A DNA stretch of 64,000 bases from Aliiroseovarius sp. F47248L (GTDB taxonomy: Bacteria; Pseudomonadota; Alphaproteobacteria; Rhodobacterales; Rhodobacteraceae), in the NCBI RefSeq assembly GCF_023016085.1, contig NZ_JALKBF010000001.1:1798001-1862000 (forward strand). The letters run 5' to 3'. The position numbers were made by a program, and so were the translations under genes. Positions 1 through 6,159 of this stretch are shown piece by piece; position 1 is the stretch's first letter, and each line of letters opens with the position of its first letter. The notes below the pieces were generated by a model. It was not told the origin of the DNA, did no database searches, and was given only the letters and a program-made list of their open reading frames with translations.

Positions 1-715
1 CCTCAACATTGTCCATCACAATCTCGCCGGTGATTGACGCGCGCAGCGACAGTTTGCCTTCGATCTTCGGGGCAGACAGCCCTTTCGCGCCCTTCTCCAG
101 CACAAAGCCTTTGATCTTGCCACCGTGGGCGTCGGACTTCGCCCAGACCACGAACACATCCGCGATGGGCGCGTTCGAAATCCACATTTTCGAGCCGTTC
201 AGCACATAGCCGCCATCAACCTTCTTGGCAGTCGTTTTCATGCTGCCGGGGTCGGATCCTGCATCGGGTTCGGTCAGGCCGAAACAGCCGATCCATTCGC
301 CTGCTGCAAGCTTCGGCAGGTATTTCCTGCGCTGCTCATCCGTGCCGTAGGCATAGATCGGATACATGACCAACGACGACTGCACCGACATCATCGACCG
401 ATACCCACTATCCACGCGCTCTACCTCGCGCGCTACAAGGCCATAGGCCACATAGCCCGCGCCAAGTCCGCCATATTCCTCGGGAATGGTGGTGCCCAGC
501 AACCCCATTTCGCCCATCTCGGCGAAGATCGCAGGATCGGTTTCCTCTTTCTCAAACGCCTTTGTCACACGGGGCAGAAGCTTTTCCTGTGCATAGGCAA
601 AAGCGCTGTCGCGGATCATACGCTCGTCTTCTTCAAGCTGGGCGTCCAGCAGGAATGGGTCGTCCCAGTTGAAGCTGGCAAGTTCCGGGCGGGACTGCGG
701 GGCAAGTTCGGCCAT
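1..715 (-). CDS. gcdH: Glutaryl-CoA dehydrogenase, N-terminal part (runs off the window)
   Basis: This is the first 238 codons of an acyl-CoA dehydrogenase that continues beyond the left edge. The N-terminal helical domain and the start of the beta domain are present. The segment [16 protein letters not shown] and the flavin-side motif [14 protein letters not shown] are typical of glutaryl-CoA dehydrogenase, which oxidises and decarboxylates glutaryl-CoA to crotonyl-CoA with FAD. The ATG lies 3 nt after the stop of the aminotransferase gene and is preceded by GGAGCC, so the two are one transcript. The CoA-transferase across the divergent promoter could supply its substrate. The family call is firm; the pathway is inferred from the neighbours. 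Confidence 0.93.
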   Translation of the reverse strand, partial: MAELAPQSRPELASFNWDDPFLLDAQLEEDERMIRDSAFAYAQEKLLPRVTKAFEKEETDPAIFAEMGEMGLLGTTIPEEYGGLGAGYVAYGLVAREVERVDSGYRSMMSVQSSLVMYPIYAYGTDEQRRKYLPKLAAGEWIGCFGLTEPDAGSDPGSMKTTAKKVDGGYVLNGSKMWISNAPIADVFVVWAKSDAHGGKIKGFVLEKGAKGLSAPKIEGKLSLRASITGEIVMDNVE

Positions 716-718
716 ATC

Positions 719-2014
719 TCAGGCTCCTTTCGCGTTGATAGCAGCCTCGATCGAGGCTTCAAGGATGTCGAGGGCTTCGTCCAGTTGATCCATGGGAACT
801 GTCAATGGAGGCAGAAGCCGCACTGCGTTGCCACGGGTTCCGCAGGGCAAAAGTATCAAACCGCGCTCTTCGGCTTCGGCCACGATCGCCATAGTCAGTG
901 CGGCATCAGGTGCGTTGGTTTCGCGATCCGTTACCATTTCAAACGCAATCATCGCCCCCAACCCGCGCACATCGCCAATCGCTTCCATTCCCTGACGGGA
1001 TGCAATGTCGTTCAGTCGGGCCAGAATTTTTTCACCGATCTCGGCTGCACGGTTGCACAAGCTTTCTTCGTCGATCACGTCCAGCACAGCGTGTGAGGCT
1101 GCAACCGCCAACGGGTTGCCTCCATAAGTTCCGCCAATTCCACCCACAGGAGCGGCATCTACAATTTCTTTTCGACCCGTGACGGCAGATAGTGGGAAGC
1201 CCCCCGCCAATCCTTTGGCCATGGTCACAAGATCTGCAGCTACGCCCGAGTGTTCAAATGCGAACATCTTGCCAGTGCGGGCCATCCCGGCCTGCACTTC
1301 GTCAGCGATCAGAACAATGCCATAGTCATCGCAAATTTTCCGCAGCGCGCGCAGGAAGTCAGGCGGCGCAATGTTGAAGCCCCCTTCCCCTTGCACAGGC
1401 TCGATAATCATCGCAGCAACCCGCTCCGGATCAATCGAGCTTTTGAACATGTTGTCGAGCACCGACAACGACACCTCAACCGATGTGCCGTGGAATGCAT
1501 TCGGGAACGGAATATGCACGACTTCGGGCGGCATGGCCCCGAAAGCTTTTTTGTAAGGTGTCACCTTGCCGCACAGCGCCATGCCCAGCAGGGTGCGACC
1601 ATGGAAACCGCCAGTAAAGGCGATCACACCTGACCGTCCAGTATGGGCGCGCGCCATTTTGACGGCGTTCTCAACCGCTTCGGCACCAGTGGTAACCAGC
1701 ATGGTCTTCTTGGCAAAATCGCCCGGTGTGGCCGCGTTTAGTCGCTCGGCGAGCTTCACGTAACCCTCATAAGGGGCGACATGGAAGCAGGTGTGGGTGA
1801 ACGCTTCGGCCTGTTTGGCCACAGCTGCCATCACCTTTGGGTGGCGATGACCGGTGTTGTTCACGGCAATACCTACGGCAAAATCGATGAAGCGTTTGCC
1901 ATCAACGTCCCAGAGTTCGGCATTTTCTGCTCGGGCTGCATAAATGCCGCGAGTGGCAACGCCATTGGCAACAGCGTCTGCGCGCCGGGCCTTCAGTTGT
2001 TCGGTGTTCGACAT
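719..2014 (-). CDS. gabT: Class III omega-aminotransferase, 4-aminobutyrate/5-aminovalerate type
   Basis: A 431-aa PLP-dependent class III aminotransferase. It shows the motif EPVQGEGGFN, the DE of LIADEVQAGMARTG that contacts the pyridine nitrogen, and the Schiff-base lysine in TMAKGLAGGFPL. The family moves the terminal amino group of GABA or 5-aminovalerate to 2-oxoglutarate. The start used here (MSNTEQLKAR) is preceded by GGGGGA five bases upstream; an upstream extension in the same frame would run into the operator region. Because the next gene is glutaryl-CoA dehydrogenase, and a glutarate-type CoA-transferase lies opposite, 5-aminovalerate to glutarate semialdehyde (DavT role, lysine catabolism) is a good inference, but GABA cannot be excluded. 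Confidence 0.9.
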   Translation of the reverse strand: MSNTEQLKARRADAVANGVATRGIYAARAENAELWDVDGKRFIDFAVGIAVNNTGHRHPKVMAAVAKQAEAFTHTCFHVAPYEGYVKLAERLNAATPGDFAKKTMLVTTGAEAVENAVKMARAHTGRSGVIAFTGGFHGRTLLGMALCGKVTPYKKAFGAMPPEVVHIPFPNAFHGTSVEVSLSVLDNMFKSSIDPERVAAMIIEPVQGEGGFNIAPPDFLRALRKICDDYGIVLIADEVQAGMARTGKMFAFEHSGVAADLVTMAKGLAGGFPLSAVTGRKEIVDAAPVGGIGGTYGGNPLAVAASHAVLDVIDEESLCNRAAEIGEKILARLNDIASRQGMEAIGDVRGLGAMIAFEMVTDRETNAPDAALTMAIVAEAEERGLILLPCGTRGNAVRLLPPLTVPMDQLDEALDILEASIEAAINAKGA

Positions 2015-2050
2015 GCGATCCCCCATTTCGAAATTTGATTCCGCACCATA

Positions 2051-2099
2051 TTGCGCAAAATACTGCGCAATGCTATCAAAATTTTGCGCAGTATTTGCG
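2051..2099. promoter_or_regulatory. Inverted-repeat operator between aminotransferase and XRE-cupin regulator
   Basis: Two exact 13-bp arms, AAATACTGCGCAA at 2058-2070 and its reverse complement at 2084-2096, are separated by 13 bp of AT-rich DNA. An 8-bp palindrome TTGCGCAA overlaps the left arm. The element sits in the divergent intergenic region 36-82 bases upstream of the aminotransferase start and 53-101 bases upstream of the regulator start. It is the obvious candidate binding site for the adjacent XRE-cupin regulator. Confidence 0.65.
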
Positions 2100-2151
2100 A
2101 CAGCGGTTGGCCGTGCAGGCTTTGGCAAAATCGCAATGGGAAGGAAAAGTG

Positions 2152-2733
2152 ATGCAGGACGAGTTCGATGTCGGCACGCGATTGAAATCGCTCAGACAGC
2201 TATTTGGCTTGTCTCAAAGGCAGTTGGCCGAAGCCGCGCAAGTACCCCATGGACAGATTTCGATGATCGAGCGGAACCATTCCTCACCGTCAGTCGCGTC
2301 ACTGCGCAAGATTTTGGGCGGCTTAAACATGTCGATGTCCGAATTTTTTGAACCTGAAGCGCCTGCGACTCATCAAGTGTTCTTCACGCCATCTGATCTG
2401 CGCGACCTGACATCGGCGCTGTATCAAGACAATGAAGCGGCGCAGCGGATGATCACCATCAAGCAGGTGGGCGACGCCAAGGCGCATGGGCTTCAAGTCT
2501 TGCAAGAACTCTATGAGCCCGGCGCTGACACGGGTGAAACCATGATCGAACACGAAGCCAACGAAGGCGGCATTGTCATTGAAGGCGAGTTGGAAATCAC
2601 CGTCGGCGACGTCACACGCGTGCTGAAGGCGGGTGACGCGTATCTTTTTAATTCGCGCGAACCGCACCGCTTTCGTAACATCTCGGACCGCTCTGCTCGC
2701 ATCGTGTCCGCCTGTACCCCCCCATACCTCTAG
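2152..2733 (+). CDS. XRE-family transcriptional regulator with C-terminal cupin (PuuR-like)
   Basis: A 193-aa protein with an XRE helix-turn-helix at about residues 9-62 (GLSQRQLAEAAQVPHGQIS) and a cupin barrel at about 105-180 containing GGIVIEGELEITVGD. This domain pair is that of PuuR-type regulators, which sense amines or their acid products through the cupin. The ATG was chosen because GGAAGG precedes it by seven bases; a longer reading frame exists but crosses the palindromic operator. It is divergent from the aminotransferase and ends 8 bp before the CoA-transferase, so it probably controls both arms and itself. The ligand is unknown; glutarate, putrescine or aminovalerate are candidates by context. 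Confidence 0.88.
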   Translation: MQDEFDVGTRLKSLRQLFGLSQRQLAEAAQVPHGQISMIERNHSSPSVASLRKILGGLNMSMSEFFEPEAPATHQVFFTPSDLRDLTSALYQDNEAAQRMITIKQVGDAKAHGLQVLQELYEPGADTGETMIEHEANEGGIVIEGELEITVGDVTRVLKAGDAYLFNSREPHRFRNISDRSARIVSACTPPYL

Positions 2734-2741
2734 GAGCCGCC

Positions 2742-3845
2742 ATGCACCCGCTTGAAGGACTGAAAGTCGTCGAACTCGCCCGTATTCTGGCCGGTCCATG
2801 GATCGGGCAATCGCTTGCCGATCTGGGCGCCGAAGTGGTGAAGGTGGAAAGCCCAGATGGTGATGACACCCGCAAATGGGGTCCGCCGTTCGTTGAACGG
2901 GATGGCGACAAGACCGCAGCTTACTATTACTGCGCGAACAGGGGCAAGGACTGTGTGACCGCCGATTTTCGCACTGCCGAGGGTCAGCAGACCGTGCGAG
3001 ATCTGATCAAGGATGCTGACATCTTGATCGAAAACTTCAAAGTGGGCGGCTTGGTTAAATATGGGCTGGATTACGCAAGCCTCACCAAACTTAACCCGCG
3101 CCTGATCTATTGTTCCGTGACCGGATTCGGTCAGGATGGACCTTGGGCGAAACGGGCTGGCTATGACTTTCTTCTGCAAGGGCTTTCGGGTCTGATGTCC
3201 GTCACGGGCGACCCGCAGGGGCAACCCCAGAAGGTAGGTGTCGCCATCACCGATATCGTGACCGGCCTTTACGGCACCATCGGCATTCTGGCCGCTGTCG
3301 AACAGCGACACCGCACCGGGCGCGGGCAGCATGTCGATATGAGCCTTCTGGACTGCGCCACCGCCATGATGGCCAATCAAGCAATGAATTATTTGGCCAC
3401 TGGCACCAGCCCAAACCGAATGGGCAACGAGCATCCGAACATCGCTCCCTATCAAGCCTGCCCGGTCGAGGATGGATACATCATCCTCGCCGTGGGAAAT
3501 GACGGGCAGTTTCAACGGTTCTGCGGCGTGATCGGGCGCGAAGATCTGGCCGGGGATGCCCGCTTCGCCACCAATCAAGACCGTGTGGCGAACCGCGCGG
3601 ACCTGACGCCGCAGATCGAGGCCTCACTTTCAAGCTGGTCCATGGCTGACATCCTGTCAGCACTTGAAACCGCCACCGTGCCAGCAGGTCCGATCAATAC
3701 GATGGAACAGACTTTCGCCAATCCGCAATTGCTACATCGCGGCATGCAAATCTCCCCGGACGGTGTACCGGGCGTGCGCGGGCCTTGGGTATTTTCAGAC
3801 GCAGAACTGAACCTTGAACAATCTGCACCGGTTCTGCCGAAATAA
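2742..3845 (+). CDS. Family III (CaiB/BaiF) CoA-transferase, probably glutarate CoA-transferase
   Basis: A 367-aa member of the formyl-CoA transferase/CaiB family. The N-terminal signature ILAGPWIGQSLADLGAEVVK and the segment GVAITDIVTGLYG are present; D171 is in the position of the catalytic aspartate that forms the acyl anhydride with the donor. The length is slightly below the usual 390-410 aa. It starts 8 bp after the XRE-cupin regulator, so it is co-transcribed. With glutaryl-CoA dehydrogenase next door, a role like human SUGCT (activating glutarate with CoA from succinyl-CoA) is inferred; the sequence by itself shows only the family. Confidence 0.85.
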   Translation: MHPLEGLKVVELARILAGPWIGQSLADLGAEVVKVESPDGDDTRKWGPPFVERDGDKTAAYYYCANRGKDCVTADFRTAEGQQTVRDLIKDADILIENFKVGGLVKYGLDYASLTKLNPRLIYCSVTGFGQDGPWAKRAGYDFLLQGLSGLMSVTGDPQGQPQKVGVAITDIVTGLYGTIGILAAVEQRHRTGRGQHVDMSLLDCATAMMANQAMNYLATGTSPNRMGNEHPNIAPYQACPVEDGYIILAVGNDGQFQRFCGVIGREDLAGDARFATNQDRVANRADLTPQIEASLSSWSMADILSALETATVPAGPINTMEQTFANPQLLHRGMQISPDGVPGVRGPWVFSDAELNLEQSAPVLPK

Positions 3846-3850
3846 AGTAA

Positions 3851-3873
3851 GGACAGACGCATAACGTCTGCCC
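3851..3873 (+). terminator. Stem-loop after the CoA-transferase gene
   Basis: GGACAGACG and CGTCTGCCC form a 9-bp stem with one mismatch and a five-base loop, six bases after the CoA-transferase stop. There is only a weak T run after it (CTTTC). It lies between the convergent ends of the CoA-transferase and imelysin genes and could serve both. Confidence 0.5.
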
Positions 3874-3898
3874 TCACGCTTTCTAAGCACTAGGAAAC

Positions 3899-5149
3899 TT
3901 ATTCAAATACGGCTGTTGGATTGTCCAGACTGTCGGACCCTTCGATCGACACACCATCCGCCCCAACCAGCGCCACGGCACGTTCGATGTTGCGGGTCTG
4001 CGCAACCAGATGATCGATCGCGTTCTGCACCAGCGCCCCGCCCGGATGCCCCGCGCCCAACATCTGGTCGTAGGACGTTCCGGCTTCCGCTGCCGAGCGG
4101 ATGTCGCCCAGCGCGATCATGGTTTTATCCATGTCGCCCAGCAGGTTGTCGGCCAGTGCTTCATCACGTTCCTTCACCAGTTCATACAGCGACGGACCGT
4201 CGACGACCGAGCCATCAACACGCACATACCGACCGGTATAGACGTTGCGAATACCCAACCCATCGAAATAATGCGAGTTGTGGGTGTTGTCCGAGAAGCA
4301 ATCATGCTCTTCCTCGGGATCGTTCAACAGTAGCCCCAGTTTCATTCGCTCGCCGGCTTGTTCGCCGTAAGAGAGGCTGCCCAAACCTGTGAAGGCCATG
4401 ACAATGCCCCGGTTTGCGTCTGCGGTGACATCAGCACGCCCCTGCCCGCCTTCAGACCAGTTGGTAACCGCGTCCTGAAGGTCCGTAATCAACAGATTTG
4501 TTGCCGCCTTCAGATAGGCAGCGCGGCGATCACAATTGCCTCCGGTGCAATTGGCCATGTCGAAATCCGTAACGGGTCGTTGGCCCGCACCATGATCGGT
4601 GCCTGACAAATCCTGCCCCCACAACAGAAACTCGATGGCGTGATAACCGGTTGCCACATTGGCTTCAATTCCTTCAACCTCGTGCAAGCTTTCCAGAAGG
4701 GCGGGTGTGATTTCAGAGGCATCAACCGTTGCGCCAGCCACGGTCAGTTCGGGGTTCGCAATAACGTTTGCCGTCGAGAACGGGTTTTCGTCATTGGCGC
4801 CCAGATCGGCAGAAACATAGTCAATCAGCCCTTCGTCCAGAGGCCAAGCATTTACCTTGCCCTCCCATTCGTCGACAGAGGGGTTGCCAAAGCGAAACGC
4901 CTCGGTCTGTTGATAGGGAACACGGGCGGCCAGCCAGGCGGCTTTCGCAGCGGTCAGATTGGCGTCTGTCGGAGAGGCCAGAAGCGCGTCGACCGCGGTG
5001 TTCAGTTTTTGTGCAAGGGCAAGACTGTCTTCATACCCTGCCTGTGCGATATCAGCATAATTTTTCAGGATGTCTTCCGGCGTATGTGCCTGTGCAAAGA
5101 CGGAGCTGCAAAGTAGCGTGGTTGTTGTAAAAAGCGTCGTTCGGAACAT
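3899..5149 (-). CDS. Imelysin family (peptidase M75) iron-regulated periplasmic protein
   Basis: A 416-aa protein with a signal peptide (about residues 1-21, cleaved after AQA). It has the imelysin hallmark GYHAIEFLLWG at 168-178, which holds the GxHxxE motif of the M75 family, and a second helical-bundle half. Imelysins (IrpA, ICMP, EfeO-like M75 domains) are periplasmic or surface proteins tied to iron uptake; despite the name, peptidase activity is doubtful. Two TGA-N9-TCA motifs 40-82 bases upstream suggest repression by an iron regulator (Irr/RirA type). No di-haem peroxidase or second imelysin is adjacent, unlike the usual imelysin locus. Confidence 0.88.
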   Translation of the reverse strand: MFRTTLFTTTTLLCSSVFAQAHTPEDILKNYADIAQAGYEDSLALAQKLNTAVDALLASPTDANLTAAKAAWLAARVPYQQTEAFRFGNPSVDEWEGKVNAWPLDEGLIDYVSADLGANDENPFSTANVIANPELTVAGATVDASEITPALLESLHEVEGIEANVATGYHAIEFLLWGQDLSGTDHGAGQRPVTDFDMANCTGGNCDRRAAYLKAATNLLITDLQDAVTNWSEGGQGRADVTADANRGIVMAFTGLGSLSYGEQAGERMKLGLLLNDPEEEHDCFSDNTHNSHYFDGLGIRNVYTGRYVRVDGSVVDGPSLYELVKERDEALADNLLGDMDKTMIALGDIRSAAEAGTSYDQMLGAGHPGGALVQNAIDHLVAQTRNIERAVALVGADGVSIEGSDSLDNPTAVFE

Positions 5150-5188
5150 GGGGCCCTCGTTTTTCTTGGTGCGTTGGCCCGCTATAGA

Positions 5189-5203
5189 TGAGTTTTTTAG
5201 TCA
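5189..5203. promoter_or_regulatory. Iron-rhodo-box 1 (TGA-N9-TCA)
   Basis: TGAGTTTTTTAGTCA fits the TGA-N9-TCA iron-rhodo-box described for Rhodobacterales iron genes. It lies 40 bases upstream of the imelysin start, where it would overlap or flank the promoter. The same motif recurs 28 bases further upstream. Confidence 0.65.
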
Positions 5204-5216
5204 GGTAAAGCATTCT

Positions 5217-5231
5217 TGACTACTTTTGTCA
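5217..5231. promoter_or_regulatory. Iron-rhodo-box 2 (TGA-N9-TCA)
   Basis: TGACTACTTTTGTCA is a second exact TGA-N9-TCA element, 68 bases upstream of the imelysin start. Centre-to-centre spacing to box 1 is 28 bp, a little under three helical turns, so two dimers could bind the same face. Confidence 0.65.
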
Positions 5232-5293
5232 GATTTTAAAGACCCGGCCCCTTTCGCCTTGTAGAACGGTAATTAGCAAGTCTTTTCTGCTGC

Positions 5294-5746
5294 TTACAAC
5301 TTCTCAAGACATTCCAGCGCATCAAGAAGTGCTTCATATTGCTCGCGTCCAAGATGGCGCACATAGCTGTCCGCAATCTGGCCAGCCTGCTTCAGATTAT
5401 CGTCAATTATCTGTAGTCCTGCCGCCGTAATCTCCAGCGTCTGCCGTCGCCGGTCGGCGATATCCTGAGTGCGCGTCACCAAACCGTTTGCAACCATCGC
5501 CTGAATGATCCGCGTCAGGCTTGGCAAAAGCAGGCTGGTCCTCTCGCCCAAATGCGTTGCATCTTGCGGACCATACTCTGCCAGCACACGAAGAATTCGC
5601 CACTGCTGTTCCGTGATGCCAATCGGTGCAAGCATCTCGCGCACGGGTCCCATGACCTTTTCGCGGGCACGCATCAATGCAATCGGGAGAGACCGTCTGG
5701 TCAATGGCAGCTCGGCTTGCGGCGGCGTTTTTTGTGGTCCTGGCAT
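5294..5746 (-). CDS. hpaR: MarR-family regulator, HpaR type (homoprotocatechuate degradation)
   Basis: A 150-aa winged-helix MarR protein. The N-terminal pattern LPLTRRSLPIALMRAREKVM followed by ITEQQWRILRVLAEYGP is characteristic of HpaR, repressor of the 4-hydroxyphenylacetate meta-cleavage operon. The recognition part includes LTRIIQAMVANGLVTR and the wing DRRRQTLEITAAG. The start was set at the ATG preceded by GAGGAGG four bases upstream, rather than an earlier frame-open codon. No hpa catabolic genes are in this window, so the target is distant or different. It is divergent from the FAD/ADC gene with a 413-bp gap. Confidence 0.82.
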   Translation of the reverse strand: MPGPQKTPPQAELPLTRRSLPIALMRAREKVMGPVREMLAPIGITEQQWRILRVLAEYGPQDATHLGERTSLLLPSLTRIIQAMVANGLVTRTQDIADRRRQTLEITAAGLQIIDDNLKQAGQIADSYVRHLGREQYEALLDALECLEKL

Positions 5747-6159
5747 CAATCCTCCTCGAACTTTTTCTGTGACGGTCTCATATGAAAAGCGAGGACGAAC
5801 AGGATCAACTGCCACCTTGCACACGAGCACCTTAGCGCAGGTGAGACAATACCGAACCGCTTGATGCACTTATGGCCAGACGCTTACCCAAGCGATGCGT
5901 GCGCATATAAAGAACAAAAGAAAAGTCTTCGCAACTTTTACTAGATTTAGCCCAAACCGCGCCGTGATTGAAATCCATCAGATCGAGGACATTGGTTGGC
6001 ACCCTGCCCTTATGAGGAAGCAATGAAACAACCTCTGAGGAAATCGTTAACGTAGAAACTAACCAAGTGTTAAGGTAGAAAAAACCAAAAGGAGAGCAGT
6101 CCGGCACCAACGAAATACCAAAACAGGACGGGTTTTCAAAAAAATGTAAGGACATGGGG
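5747..6159. other. Divergent intergenic region without a gene
   Basis: This 413-bp gap between the divergent hpaR and FAD/ADC genes must hold both promoters. It is AT-richer than its flanks, notably at 5880-6150. I see no convincing inverted repeat, RNA gene or small reading frame in it. Confidence 0.5.
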
